A DNA stretch of 64,000 nucleotides from Pseudoclavibacter sp. CFCC 11306. Lineage in GTDB: Bacteria > Actinomycetota > Actinomycetes > Actinomycetales > Microbacteriaceae. Location: positions 558,001-622,000 of the forward strand of contig NZ_WBKF01000001.1 of NCBI RefSeq assembly GCF_008831235.1, in the 5' to 3' direction. Made by a program: the position numbers and the translations under genes. The notes below the pieces were generated by a model. The model searched no databases and was not told the DNA's origin. It worked only from the letters and a program-made list of their open reading frames with translations. This document shows, piece after piece, positions 11,668 through 21,600 of the stretch; the first letter of the stretch is position 1, and each line of letters opens with the position of its first letter.

Positions 11668-12456
11668 TCAGTTGAGTTCGGGTGTGTCTTCTGGGATCAC
11701 GCCGTCGTCATAGAGGCTGTTGCCCAGATCACGCAGTGCGCGCAGGGCATGCCGCTGCGTCATCGGCCCGTACGAGATGCGTGCCACACCCAGCTGTTCG
11801 TATTCCCGTGCACTCAGCGCACCTGGCAGCCCGATGACGCTGAGGCGTCTTTCTCCGATGCCGTCCACCAGCCGCTCGGTCGTCTCACGGTCGAGCACAC
11901 CGGGCACGAAGACCAACGCCGCTCCGGCGTCGAGGTAGGCCCGGCCGCGTGAGATCGCATCGTCGATCACGACGTCGATCGGTCGATCACCGCCGAGCAC
12001 GAACGCGTCGGTTCGTGCGTTCAGCTGAAAGTCGACTCCCGCGCTCTCCCCCGCGGCGACCACACGACGCACCATCTCTGCTGATTCGTCCACAGGTCGA
12101 AGCCGATCTTCGATATTGGCCCCCACCACGCCGATGTCAATGGCACGACGAACCGTCTCTGCGGCATCGCCATGCCCGTCGTCGAGATCTGCGCTGACGG
12201 GCAGGTCGGTCGCGGCCACGATACGGGCCGTCGCAGCGAGCAGCAGGTCGAGCGGAATCTCACCGTCAGAGAAACCATGACTGGCCGCGATGGAGTGCCC
12301 CGCTGTGGCCAGGGCCTGAGTGCCGGGCAGATCTGAGACCACTTTGGCCGTGATGGCATCCCACACGTTGACGACCCGCAGAATGCTCGGGTCACGATGC
12401 AGCGCCCTGAGCGTCTCGGCTCGGCGTGCGGTCTCGTCTCTCGTCGTCTCGCTCAT
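11668..12456 (-). CDS. Isocitrate lyase/PEP mutase superfamily protein
   Basis: A 262-residue TIM barrel of the PEP-mutase/2-methylisocitrate-lyase type. The metal-binding acidic motif DLDDGHGD, then NIEDRL and NARTDAFV are in the expected order. The KKCGH motif of true isocitrate lyase is missing, so glyoxylate-cycle activity is unlikely; an oxaloacetate hydrolase, carboxyvinyl-phosphonate or unknown C-C lyase role is possible. ATG 12456 has GAGAGG eight bases upstream and is preferred over GTG 12465. It is monocistronic, with 82 bases to the convergent alarmone synthetase gene. Confidence 0.85.
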   Translation of the reverse strand: MSETTRDETARRAETLRALHRDPSILRVVNVWDAITAKVVSDLPGTQALATAGHSIAASHGFSDGEIPLDLLLAATARIVAATDLPVSADLDDGHGDAAETVRRAIDIGVVGANIEDRLRPVDESAEMVRRVVAAGESAGVDFQLNARTDAFVLGGDRPIDVVIDDAISRGRAYLDAGAALVFVPGVLDRETTERLVDGIGERRLSVIGLPGALSAREYEQLGVARISYGPMTQRHALRALRDLGNSLYDDGVIPEDTPELN

Positions 12457-12632
12457 GGTCTGCACCTCTCGTCCAGGCGGCCGATCCGGTTGAGTCAGCC
12501 GGTTGTGAGCCGACGTCTCGCCGTCGACCCATGTGCCACGAGGCTAGCCCCACCGATGCGCATCCTGACAGGGTGTCCTCTCTGCGCGAACACCGTATAC
12601 AGCGAGCAGTCAGTCGTCCGACCTGCCCGTGG

Positions 12633-13424
12633 TCACTGACCGCCGGCGGCCAGCCGCATCATGTCCGAGTCGAAGTCGAGCCCGGCAGACGCGTCACTCG
12701 CCGCACCTGCATCGGGGTCTCTTCTCTTTTCGGCCGTCGCCTGCTCGGCGACCGATCCGAACTCGTGCTGATAGTGCTGCCAGGCGCCGCCGGTGATCGC
12801 ACGCGCGACGTCGCTGGCCAGCAGTGCGACCAGTTCGTTGGCCGCACGGTCGAGTCTGCCGCCGAGGCTCGCCGAGCCCCAATCCTCTGATGTGCTGAAC
12901 ACCGAGGTCGGAATCGTCAGCGCGCGGAAGAACGCCATCGTCGATCGCAGCTGCTCGTCGACCACCAGTGCGTGCCGTGCGGTGCCGGCCGTGGCCAGCA
13001 GCGCGGTCGGCTTCGCCAGCAGCAGATCCTGATCGAGAATGTCGAGAAAGCTCTTGAGCAGCCCGCTCATGCCCGCTTTGTAGATCGGCGTCGCGACCAC
13101 GATCGCGTCTGCTGCGGCCAGGTGATCGATCGCCTGTGCGATCTCGGCGCTCTGCAGGCCGCTGATCATCGTCTGCACGATCTGCTGCGCCAGCGGGCGC
13201 AGCTCCACCTGACGCACCTCGACGGCCGCCTGCGCTGCCTCGGCACGCTGCAGCACACGCCGCACGAACTGATCGACCAGCAGGTGCGTCGACGACGGCT
13301 GCGACACCCCTGCGCTGATCACCACGATCTGTCGTGTCTGCTCGGCGGCCGCGTCCACGCACCGACCAGTCGTTCTCATCTGCCCTGCATCGCTCTGCTC
13401 GCTCGTCTCGTCCACTGCAGTCAC
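12633..13424 (-). CDS. NAD(P)H-dependent FMN reductase, CE1759-like
   Basis: A flavodoxin-fold FMN reductase of 263 residues. The phosphate loop is ISAGVSQPSSTHLLVDQF, and ATPIYKAGMSGLLKSFLDIL is the dimer/flavin loop typical of the SsuE/CE1759 group. It is the last gene of the LLM-MarR-reductase operon, so it probably supplies FMNH2 to the LLM monooxygenase. GTG 13424 is the longest start; GTG 13415 has GAGG at better spacing. The C-terminal 40 residues are Ala/Asp-rich and poorly conserved. Confidence 0.85.
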   Translation of the reverse strand: MTAVDETSEQSDAGQMRTTGRCVDAAAEQTRQIVVISAGVSQPSSTHLLVDQFVRRVLQRAEAAQAAVEVRQVELRPLAQQIVQTMISGLQSAEIAQAIDHLAAADAIVVATPIYKAGMSGLLKSFLDILDQDLLLAKPTALLATAGTARHALVVDEQLRSTMAFFRALTIPTSVFSTSEDWGSASLGGRLDRAANELVALLASDVARAITGGAWQHYQHEFGSVAEQATAEKRRDPDAGAASDASAGLDFDSDMMRLAAGGQ

Positions 13425-13439
13425 CTCACTCGCCTCGAC

Positions 13440-13982
13440 TCATCTCTCGTCGTCTTCGTCGACCGATCGAATCAGCCGCCGCGTCAGATCGCGCAGCTGC
13501 TCCAGCTCCACGTCGCTCAGCGCCGCACTCAGACGTTCGGCCACCAGCCGCCCATGTCTCCGGCCGACCGCCCGCTGCACACGGCGTCCCTCCTCGGTCA
13601 GCGTGACGCAGACCCGCCGGCTGTCGTCCGGCATCCGCTGCCGACTCACCAGACCACGACCGACCAGACGGTCGACGAGACGTGAGAGGGTCGGCTGTGT
13701 GAGCATCACGCTGGCGTTCAGCCTGCCCATGCTGAGCCCGTGCGGCTGCTTCGCGAGTGTGTAGAGCACGTCGTATTCGTTGAGCGACGCCTGCTGCCAG
13801 ATGTCGTCGGCCTCGAAGACGCGCAACAGCCGGCCCTGTGCGCGGAACAGCGCCTCCCACGCCTCGTTCGCGATGCGCGCCGACCCGTGCGCCGTGCTTC
13901 GGCCGTCATCTCGGCTGTCGGTGGATGCCCCGGCGTCGGCCATCGCATCGGCGCCGGTCGCGAGCGGCTCAGCGGCGCGCAT
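13440..13982 (-). CDS. MarR family transcriptional regulator
   Basis: A 180-residue winged-helix regulator. The core runs from EAWEALFRAQGRLLRVFEAD through the HTH segment GLSMGRLNASVMLTQPTLSRL and the wing RQRMPDDSRRVCVTLTEEG, a textbook MarR pattern. An unstructured N-terminal extension of about 35 residues precedes it. ATG 13982 is used because AGGA sits eight bases upstream; it overlaps the LLM gene by 14 bases. Lying between the monooxygenase and its reductase, it probably autoregulates this operon. In Corynebacterium the peroxide-sensing MarR protein RosR controls related reductases; redox sensing here is inference. Confidence 0.88.
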   Translation of the reverse strand: MRAAEPLATGADAMADAGASTDSRDDGRSTAHGSARIANEAWEALFRAQGRLLRVFEADDIWQQASLNEYDVLYTLAKQPHGLSMGRLNASVMLTQPTLSRLVDRLVGRGLVSRQRMPDDSRRVCVTLTEEGRRVQRAVGRRHGRLVAERLSAALSDVELEQLRDLTRRLIRSVDEDDER

Positions 13983-15138
13983 CTTCGGTGTCCTGGTAAG
14001 GCGAGCCGCCGGTGACGTTATCGCCGCGGTTGGCATTCGGGCGAGGCTGGCGCGGTTCGGCGTCGCCGTACTTCGCCCGCACCAGCGAGGCGTGCGTCGG
14101 GGCATCAGGTACGTCGGGCGCCCGACGTGCGGCCAGCTCGCGCCGCAGCACCGGCACGACCTCGCTGCCCAACAGCTCGATCTGGTCGAGCACCGTCGTC
14201 AGAGGCAGGCCGGCGTGATCCATCAGGAACATCTGCCGCTGGTAGTCGCCGAACGACTCCCGGAAGGTGAGCGTCTTGTCGATGACCTCCTGCGGGCTGC
14301 CCACGCTGAGCGGCGTCTGGCGGGTGAAGTCCTCCATCGTCGGCCCGTTGCCGTAGACCGGCGCATTGTCGAAGTACGGGCGGAATTCGCGCACGGCATC
14401 CTGCGAGCGCTTCGCGATGTAGGCCTGCCCGCCGAGGCCGACGATCGCCTGGGCCGCCGTGCCGTGCCCGTAGTGCTCGAAGCGCTGCCGGTACATGCGG
14501 ATCAGCCGCATGTAGTGCTCTTTGGGCCAGAAGATGTTATTGGCGAAAAAGCCGTCACCGTAGTAGGCCGCCTGCTCGGCGATCTCAGGTGTGCGGATCG
14601 AGCCGTGCCAGACGAAGGGCGGCACGTCGTCGAGCGGCCGCGGTGTCGAGGTGAATCCCTGCAGCGGCGTGCGGTACCTGCCCTGCCAGTCGACGACGTC
14701 CTCTCGCCACAGCCGATGCAGCAGGTTGTAGTTCTCGAGGGCCATCGGCAGCGACTCGCGAATGTCTTTGCCGAACCAGGGGTAGACCGGCGCGGTGTTG
14801 CCGCGTCCGAGCATCAGATCCATGCGTCCGTCTGAGAGGTGCTGCAGCATGGCGTACTCTTCGGCCAGCCGCACCGGATCGTTCGTGGTGATCAGCGTGG
14901 TCGACGTGCTCAGCACGATGCGCTCGGTCTGTGCGGCGATGCTGGCGAGCAGCGTGGTCGGCGCCGACGAGAAGAACGGCGGGTTGTGGTGCTCGCCGAT
15001 GGCGAAGACGTCCATGCCGACCTCTTCAGTCTTCTTCGCAATGGCGACCGCCGCTTTGATGCGCTGCGCCTCGCTGGGTGTCTCGCCGCTGACCGGGTCG
15101 CGGGTGATGTCGCTGACCGAGAAGATTCCGAACTGCAT
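13969..15138 (-). CDS. LLM-class flavin-dependent monooxygenase, CE1758-like
   Basis: A bacterial-luciferase-like TIM barrel of 389 residues. The N-terminus QFGIFSVSD and the segment MDVFAIGEHHNPPFFSSAP fit the CE1758 family, and DLMLGRGNTAPVYPWFG is the flavin-phosphate region. The enzyme should use reduced FMN and oxygen to oxidise an unknown substrate, with FMNH2 from the reductase two genes downstream. It heads the LLM-MarR-reductase operon. An AGAGG lies before the ATG. An imperfect palindrome 114-138 bases upstream is a possible operator. Confidence 0.9.
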   Translation of the reverse strand: MQFGIFSVSDITRDPVSGETPSEAQRIKAAVAIAKKTEEVGMDVFAIGEHHNPPFFSSAPTTLLASIAAQTERIVLSTSTTLITTNDPVRLAEEYAMLQHLSDGRMDLMLGRGNTAPVYPWFGKDIRESLPMALENYNLLHRLWREDVVDWQGRYRTPLQGFTSTPRPLDDVPPFVWHGSIRTPEIAEQAAYYGDGFFANNIFWPKEHYMRLIRMYRQRFEHYGHGTAAQAIVGLGGQAYIAKRSQDAVREFRPYFDNAPVYGNGPTMEDFTRQTPLSVGSPQEVIDKTLTFRESFGDYQRQMFLMDHAGLPLTTVLDQIELLGSEVVPVLRRELAARRAPDVPDAPTHASLVRAKYGDAEPRQPRPNANRGDNVTGGSPYQDTEDARR

Positions 15139-15494
15139 GACTGCCGCCTCTCATCGTGTGGCCGAGGGATGCCGTGGTGCTGCAGCGATCTCGGTGATCG
15201 GTGCGGCATATCTGGGCGGCATGTCTCGGGTTATCGGCTTGGTGCCATTCTACTTGTATCTGCAACTTATGCAAGTGGATAGATATGACTGGGGCGGAGC
15301 ACAGTCGATCCTCAGACGACACATCAGATGTTTCACTTTGAGACACCGAGCTGCTCTGGTCGCGCATGTCCTGCCGCCCGAATGAACCGAAACCACCTCA
15401 ATTGCGACTCTTTCGCACTCGCCCGGCCGATGCATCCACTCGATACATTCGCCAGTGGCGCGCGAGCGACGCACGCAGAATCAGGGAGGACATT
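15139..15494. other. Divergent intergenic region between LLM operon and alcohol dehydrogenase
   Basis: These 356 bases hold no convincing gene. The region contains the putative MarR operator at 15252-15276 and must carry promoters for both directions. It is visibly more AT-rich around the operator. The open frame that extends into the dehydrogenase from 15366 has no homology and no ribosome site. Confidence 0.7.
15252..15276. promoter_or_regulatory. Imperfect palindrome, putative MarR operator
   Basis: The arms ACTTGTAT (15252-15259) and ATGCAAGT (15269-15276) match in seven of eight positions around a nine-base spacer. Size and place, between the MarR-containing operon and the divergent alcohol dehydrogenase, fit a MarR dimer site that could control both. 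Confidence 0.5.
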
Positions 15495-16547
15495 ATGAAA
15501 GCAGCAGTACTCGAGGAGTTCAACGCTCCGCTGAACATCACCGACGTCCCAGAGCCCACGCTCACCGATGACGGTGCGATCATCGACGTGCAGGCATGCG
15601 GCATCTGCCGCTCCGACTGGCACGGCTGGCGCGGCGAGTGGACGGGCTTTCTCGCTCCGCTGCCTATGATCGGCGGGCACGAAATGAGCGGCATCGTCAC
15701 CGAGATCGGCAAGAACGTCTCGCGGGTCAAGGTCGGCGATCGCGTGATCGTGCCGTTCACGTGTGGTGACGGCACATGCCAGCACTGCCTCGAGGGCGAC
15801 TCGAACGTCTGCGACCATCAGACCATGCCCGGATTCACCTACAACGGCGGCTTCGCGCAGTTCGCGCACGTGCCGACCGCAGACTTCAATCTGATCCCGC
15901 TGCCCGACGAGGTCGAGTTCACTCAGGCCAGCGGCATGGGATGCCGCTTCATGACCGCCTACCACGGCGTGCTCAGCGTCGGCAAAGTCAAGCCCGGCGA
16001 GTGGGTCTCGGTCTACGGAGCCGGAGGCGTCGGCCTGTCGGCCATCCAGATCGCCACTGCGGCCGGTGCCAACGTCATCGCCGTTGACATCGCCGCCGAC
16101 AAACTCGAGTTCGCCCGCAAGGTCGGCGCCGTGCACACCATCAACAGCTTGGAGACCGACCCTGCCGAGGCTGTGCGCGAGCTCACGCACGGTGGCGCAC
16201 ACGTCAGCATCGACGCCCTCGGCATCAATGCCACGCTGCAGAGTTCACTGCGCAGTGTGCAGCGCAAAGGCCGCGCCGTGCAGATTGGCATGACTGCCAT
16301 GGGCAAAGCCGGAGACATCCCGATCACCGTCAACGACATCATCGCCAATGAGGTCTCGTACCTCGGATCTTTCGGTATGCCACGCTCGGAATTCCCCCTG
16401 CTGCTCAGCCAGGTGGCCACCGGTAAGCTGCGCCCCGGCGACCTCGTCACCGGCGAGACCGACCTGCACGGCATCGAGAAGATCTATCACGACATGGACG
16501 AATTCAAGGTGAACGGCGTCACCGTCATCACCGACTTTTCGAAGTAG
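15495..16547 (+). CDS. Zinc-dependent alcohol dehydrogenase (MDR family)
   Basis: A 350-residue medium-chain dehydrogenase. Catalytic zinc ligands are in ACGICRSDWHGWRG and GGHEMSG, and the four-cysteine structural zinc lobe is in CGDGTCQHCLEGDSNVC. The NAD(P) fold begins at GAGGVGLSAIQ. ATG 15495 has GGGAGG at ideal distance. The upstream region is shared with the LLM/MarR operon, so it may belong to the same regulon and remove an alcohol or aldehyde product, which is inference. A strong hairpin follows the stop. Confidence 0.92.
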   Translation: MKAAVLEEFNAPLNITDVPEPTLTDDGAIIDVQACGICRSDWHGWRGEWTGFLAPLPMIGGHEMSGIVTEIGKNVSRVKVGDRVIVPFTCGDGTCQHCLEGDSNVCDHQTMPGFTYNGGFAQFAHVPTADFNLIPLPDEVEFTQASGMGCRFMTAYHGVLSVGKVKPGEWVSVYGAGGVGLSAIQIATAAGANVIAVDIAADKLEFARKVGAVHTINSLETDPAEAVRELTHGGAHVSIDALGINATLQSSLRSVQRKGRAVQIGMTAMGKAGDIPITVNDIIANEVSYLGSFGMPRSEFPLLLSQVATGKLRPGDLVTGETDLHGIEKIYHDMDEFKVNGVTVITDFSK

Positions 16548-16569
16548 GTAGATTTCACGCATCACGAGG

Positions 16570-16610
16570 CTCGGGGCGTGCACAGCCACATATGGCGTGC
16601 ACGCCCCGAG
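16570..16610. terminator. Bidirectional hairpin terminator
   Basis: A perfect 14-base inverted repeat has arms CTCGGGGCGTGCAC (16570-16583) and its complement (16597-16610) around a 13-base loop. It lies between the convergent alcohol dehydrogenase and polysaccharide deacetylase genes. There is no T-run, which is common for terminators of GC-rich actinobacteria. Confidence 0.75.
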
Positions 16611-16613
16611 TCG

Positions 16614-17789
16614 TCACTGGGCCAGCACGGCTTTCACCGTCGCGAGCTTCATGCCGTAGTCGATGCGCACACGCGGCAGTGCGAGCTTGTCGCTGCCCTG
16701 ATGCACCGTGCCGCCGGCGACGGTGACCGCGAGGTCGAATCCTGCCTGCCGTACGCCCTGCTCTGCGACGGCGTTGTGATGGCCGAAGGGATAGGCGATG
16801 ACCTCCTTCGCACCAAGAATGTCGGCTGAGGTCTGCAGATCCTGCGCCACGACTTGGGCCGACTCGTTCACCATGCGCCCCTTGCCGTTCGCCCCGGCAC
16901 GGTGCATATCGTGCGTGTGCGAGCGCTGCAGCACGAAGCGGTTCGGCGTTGCCTCGGTGCGCGCGCTCGTGATCACGAACGACGTCGCCAGAACCTGATA
17001 CCGCTCGACGATCGGCGCGGCGAGTTCGAGCCACGATGAGTCTGCGTCGTCGTCGGTGACGATCACCGACTTGCGCGGCAGCGCCAGACGCCCGTCGATG
17101 AACGCCTCGAGCTCATCCCAGGTCGGCAGGTAGTACTCGTTCTCGGCGATATAGCGGATGTGATCCTCGAAGTCACCGATGTACGCATAGTTCAGGCGCA
17201 GCCAACCGCGCTCGCCCTCCGGCTTCGCCGTGAACTGGTGATACATCAGAATCGGCACCCGCACGTCGGCCGCACGCACCGCATCCGGCGTCTGCCACGC
17301 CGCATGCAGCGTGCGCTCGCCGTCAGCGCAGTCGACCAGATGCGCTCCGTTGATTCGGGCGCGCTGATCGGCGGATGCGGCGCTCGCGGCATCTGCATAC
17401 CAGCCGGCGAACACCCAGCCGGTTCGATCCGGCACCGGCAGATCATGATAGAGCTCGCCGGCGGCCTCGGTGACCGCAGGCTCCTGCACGTCGTCGCCGA
17501 CGAATGAGATCTCGCAGCGATCGGCACCAGCGGCGCTGCTGCCCCGTGACGCCGCTGAGTTCGGCGCATCGGCTCCACCCGCTCCGTCGGCTCCATCAGC
17601 TCTGGCGCCCGCAGGCAGGCCGCCCTGCGCCAGCGGCGGAGGCTTCGGGCCGACGCTCGGAATCAGTGCCCCCACGACGAGGAGCGCCGCAGTGAGCGTG
17701 ACGAGAGCCGCTGTCAGCAGACGGATCTCGGCGAGACGATGCCGACCACGGGCATGTCGGTACCGTCTGCGACGCTGCGCCTGACTCAT
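16614..17789 (-). CDS. Membrane-anchored polysaccharide deacetylase with InlB-type repeat
   Basis: A 391-residue protein. A basic N-terminus and one membrane segment (about 23-45) predict a signal anchor. After an Ala/Gly/Pro-rich linker comes a single InlB B-repeat-like module (about 91-166, with TGWVFAGWYADAA and LHAAW). The NodB-like domain starts at VPILMYHQF (about 178). Its first motif is VTDDDADSSW, keeping the acidic residues but lacking the usual DDG, and the metal histidines are in SHTHDMH (290-296). It probably trims N-acetyl groups of cell-wall glycan outside the membrane. ATG 17789 has a GGAGGGG ribosome site. Confidence 0.85.
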   Translation of the reverse strand: MSQAQRRRRYRHARGRHRLAEIRLLTAALVTLTAALLVVGALIPSVGPKPPPLAQGGLPAGARADGADGAGGADAPNSAASRGSSAAGADRCEISFVGDDVQEPAVTEAAGELYHDLPVPDRTGWVFAGWYADAASAASADQRARINGAHLVDCADGERTLHAAWQTPDAVRAADVRVPILMYHQFTAKPEGERGWLRLNYAYIGDFEDHIRYIAENEYYLPTWDELEAFIDGRLALPRKSVIVTDDDADSSWLELAAPIVERYQVLATSFVITSARTEATPNRFVLQRSHTHDMHRAGANGKGRMVNESAQVVAQDLQTSADILGAKEVIAYPFGHHNAVAEQGVRQAGFDLAVTVAGGTVHQGSDKLALPRVRIDYGMKLATVKAVLAQ

Positions 17790-17868
17790 TTTGGTTCCCC
17801 TCCGCCCGAATGCCGCCGTGCACCCGAACCGCCACAAGTCTGCCTGAGACAAACACGAATTGGTAACA

Positions 17869-17895
17869 ACCGGGTCTGCGACACGACGGCCCGGT
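17869..17895 (-). terminator. Putative terminator after nei2
   Basis: The arms ACCGGG (17869-17874) and CCCGGT (17890-17895) form a hairpin at the nei2 stop codon. On the minus strand it is followed by TTGTT, a weak U-tract. It separates the lhr-nei2 operon from the deacetylase gene. Confidence 0.4.
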
Positions 17896-18686
17896 CAGCC
17901 GCGCCTCGGCTGACAGCGCGGGCACCAGTACACGTCGCGCAGGCGCGTCGCATCGGCACCGAGACGGTCGAAGCGGATCTCCTCGCCGCATCGGCGACAG
18001 GGCAGGCCGGCGCGAAAGCAGACATAGAGTCGTTCGCCGCGCCGACGGTTGCCCGTCGTCGTGCGTTCGACGCGGTCGCGGTTCGCACGGATCATCCGTG
18101 CGCCGAGGCGCAGCACAGCCAAGGCGTCCACCTGATTCGCCGGGGTGTGCGGGTCGACGCCCCGCAGAAAGCAGATCTCATTGCCGTACTCGTTGCCGAA
18201 CCCGGCGACGTTGCGCTGGTCGAGCAGGGCGACATGCACCGGGCGCACATCGGCTGACAGCCTCTCGGCGGCAACCTCGAGGCCGCCGTGATCCCACTGC
18301 GGCTTCAGCGGGTCGGGCCCGAGATGGTCGATCAGCAGGTGCTCTTCGGCGCGCGGCACGACGCGAACCTCGGCGAGTTCGAAGCCGACCGTCACGATCG
18401 TCTCAGTGGCCAGCACGGCTCGTGCCTGATAGCCGGGCGATCGCCAGCGCTGTCCGGGCCGGTAGCGGTCCCACCGCCCCTCCATGCGCAGATGCGAATG
18501 CAGCGTGTAGTCGCCGATGTGATGCAGGATGTGCTTGCCGTAGCAGGTCACACGGTCGACCCGGCACCCGGCCAGATCGACCGTCGCCGCCCGCGGCACC
18601 CGCACATCGAACCGGGTGAGCGTCTGCCCGTGCAGCGCCTCGTCGAGCGCACGTGCGGTGCGGTAGACAGTGTCTCCTTCTGGCAT
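17895..18686 (-). CDS. nei: Endonuclease VIII-like DNA glycosylase (Nei2)
   Basis: An Fpg/Nei glycosylase of 263 residues. The N-terminus MPEGDTVYRTA holds the catalytic Pro2 and Glu3, and the beta-hairpin lysine is in CYGKHILHH. The helix-two-turn-helix region contains QRNVAGFGNEYGNE, and the C-terminal zinc finger is CRRCGEE...WCPRC. It excises oxidised pyrimidines and nicks the abasic site. Its start touches the lhr stop (TGATG), so the two repair proteins are made together, a pairing seen in other actinobacteria. Confidence 0.93.
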   Translation of the reverse strand: MPEGDTVYRTARALDEALHGQTLTRFDVRVPRAATVDLAGCRVDRVTCYGKHILHHIGDYTLHSHLRMEGRWDRYRPGQRWRSPGYQARAVLATETIVTVGFELAEVRVVPRAEEHLLIDHLGPDPLKPQWDHGGLEVAAERLSADVRPVHVALLDQRNVAGFGNEYGNEICFLRGVDPHTPANQVDALAVLRLGARMIRANRDRVERTTTGNRRRGERLYVCFRAGLPCRRCGEEIRFDRLGADATRLRDVYWCPRCQPRRG

Positions 18687-21600
18687 CAGCGCACCCGCCT
18701 GCGCAGTATCAGGCCCCGTGGCGTCTCTTCGAATCCGGCGTCGATCAGCGGTCGCCGCCAGGCCGAGCCGCCGACGGGCTCGCCGTCGATCTTCAGCACG
18801 GTGAACGTCGCCAGGTGTCGGCTCTGCACGGTTTCGACCAGGGAGCGTGCTGCGGACTCGCGGCGCGTCTGTCGCTGCGCCGGGTCGTCGGCCGAGGCCG
18901 CTTCTGCTGAGACGAACGAGACGGCGGTGCGACCGCCGCGCTCAAGGTAGAGCACAGGCTCGCCGTCGACGATGGTGACCAGCGCGCCAGGGTTGCGCTT
19001 CGGGCGCCCCGAGTCGGCCGATTCCGCTTCTGGCCAGGGCAGTGCCGCCCCGAACGGGTTCGCCGGATCGGTCGCCGACAGCGTCAGCGCCTGCCCCGAT
19101 GACGAGACGTGCAGATCTGCGAACTCCCGCAGTCGATCGACGGTGCCCGATGCCGCGAACTGGGCTCCGCCGAGGCCGTCGATCAGGTAGCCGCGACGGC
19201 AGTAGCCGCCGCGCTCGAACTCGGCAAGCAGCTGATACACCTGGGCGAAGCCGCCCGGAAATCCCTCGGCCATGACAGACCCGCGCGTCACCACCCCGTA
19301 GCGATCGAGCAGCAGCCCCGCCTGCGCCGAGAGACGCTCTGCCCGCTCGGCGGTGCTGTGCGGCACCAGTGCCCAGCGCCCGGCCAGTCTCGGTTCGGTC
19401 GCAGCGGCGTGTGCCGCTCCGGTGCGCATGCTCGAATCGCCCCCGCCGACGGTCTGGTCGTGGGCTCTGGCCTCGCGCACGCGCGCGAACGCGCCCCGGC
19501 GGATGCTGCGGCCGGCACTCGGGCGAGTGCGCGTCTTCTGCGCGGCATGGGTTCCGCTGACCGTCGCCCGCAGCGGACCGAGGCTGTCGGTCGTGATCGC
19601 CCCGGCCCATGCGAGCTCCCAGACTGCGGCGGTCAGCTGCTCGGTCGAGAATTGTGCACCCCGTGCGATCAGACGCTCACGCAGTTGGTGGGCGAAGAGC
19701 GCGCCGTCGTCGCCGAGCACGTCGGCGATCAGCTCTGACAGCCCCGATGGCTTGTCGCTGCCGTCGGAGTCATCGGAGGTCTGCCGCGTGAGATCGAGGG
19801 TGTCGGCCAGATGCAGGCTGACGCGCCCGTCATGACCCGGCAGCTCGCCCTCCCCCACCCACAGCACCTGACCGGAGGCGATCAGCTCGTCGAGCATCGC
19901 GGGTGTGTAGTCTGCGACACGCTGTGGCAGCACCATCGTCTCAAGCGTCGAGGCAGCCAACGGCAGACCGGCGAGCTGTTCGATCACCGAGAGCAGACCG
20001 TCGAGACCTCGCTGCTGGTTCGAGCAGCCCTGCCAGTCGCTCAGGAACATCGCGAAGGCGTGCTGCGGCACCGGTTCGATGCTGCCGCGCAGCTTCGCCA
20101 GGCTGCGCGACCGCAGCCGACGCAGCACGTCGCGATGCACCCATTCGACGTCGTCATCGACGTCGGCGGCGGCCGCGTGCTGCGGGCGGAATCGGCCGCG
20201 CAGGAGCAGCCCTTCGACGACGAGACGCTCCAGAGCGCCCCGTACCACCGCCGTGCCGAGCCCGAAATGCGTGGCCACCGCTGGTGCGGTGAACGGTCCG
20301 TTGGTGGCGGCCCACCGCACGACCAGTTCGCGCAGCGGATCGGAGACAGGTTTCGTGTGGGCATCGGCGACGCCGACCGGCAGCGCTGTGCCCAGTGCGT
20401 CGCGCAGCAGGCCGGCGTCTTCGACAGCCGCCCAGACCTCGGCGCCGGCGATGCGCACACGGATCGCACGTCGCGCGTTTTCGAGTTCGCCCAACAGCTC
20501 GGCTGCCGCAGGCGACGCCTCGGCGAGGCGGGCGTGCACCTCTGCCGTGCTCAGCGGCCCGAGCATCCGCAGCAGGTCGGCGACGCCCTCGACACCGTGC
20601 ACACGGAAGGCGGGAGCCGTGCGCTGCAGCTCGGCCTCGACGTCGGTCACCGCTTCGGGGTCGAGCAGCTCGCGCAGCTCCACCTCGCCCAGCAGCTCGC
20701 GCAGCAGCTGCGGGTCGACCGTCAGCGCAGCGATGCGGCGCTCGCCCAGGGGCTGATCGCCCTCGTACATGAACTCGCCGACATAGCCGAAGAGCATCGA
20801 CCTCGCGAAGGGCGAGGGCAGCTCGCAGGCGACCTCGCGCAGACGCACGCGACGCGAGTCGACACGCTGCATCAGGCCGACGAGCGCGTCGATGTCATAG
20901 ACGTCTTGCAGACACTCGCGCACAGTCTCGAGCACGATCGGAAACTGCGGATGCCGTGCGGCGATCTCGAGCAGTCGGGCCGAACGCTGGCGCTGCTGCC
21001 ACAGCGGTGACCGGCTGCCGGGTTTGGACGCCCCGAGCAGCAGCGCTCTCGCGGCGCACTCGCGAAAGCGAGCTGCGAAGAGCGCAGACCCGCTCACCTC
21101 GGCGGTGACGATCGAGCGGATCTCGTCGGGGTCGAACACGAAGAGCTCCGCCCCCGGCGGCGTGCTCTCGGTGTCAGGGATGCGAACGATGATGCCGTCG
21201 TTGCTCGCAATGGCGCTGCCTTCGATGCCGAGCTGCTCTCTCACCCGTGCGGTGACGGCCAGCGCCCACGGTGCATGCACCGCCTGGCCATAGGGAGATT
21301 CGAGCACCAGTCGCCAGTCGCCCACGTCGTCGCGGGTGCGTTCGACCGTGAGCGCCCGATCAGTCGGCACCATACCGGTCGCCTCGCGCTGTTCGGCCAG
21401 ATAGGCCAGCGCGTTCTGCACCGCTCGTCGATCGAGCCCGGCCCGCTGCAGCCGTTCGGCGGCTCCATCGTCTTCGAGCCCGCGCAGCATCTCGCCGAGA
21501 GCCTCTCCGAGTTCGGCCGGCCGAGCGGCGCTGTCACCGCGCCAGAACGGCATGCGGCCTGGCTGCCCGAAAGCGGGCACGACGTTGACGCGGTCATGCG

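Noticed and set aside
19811-21010. 399-codon frame antisense to lhr
   Set aside because: Shadow frame; composition is the reverse of the helicase and no family is seen.
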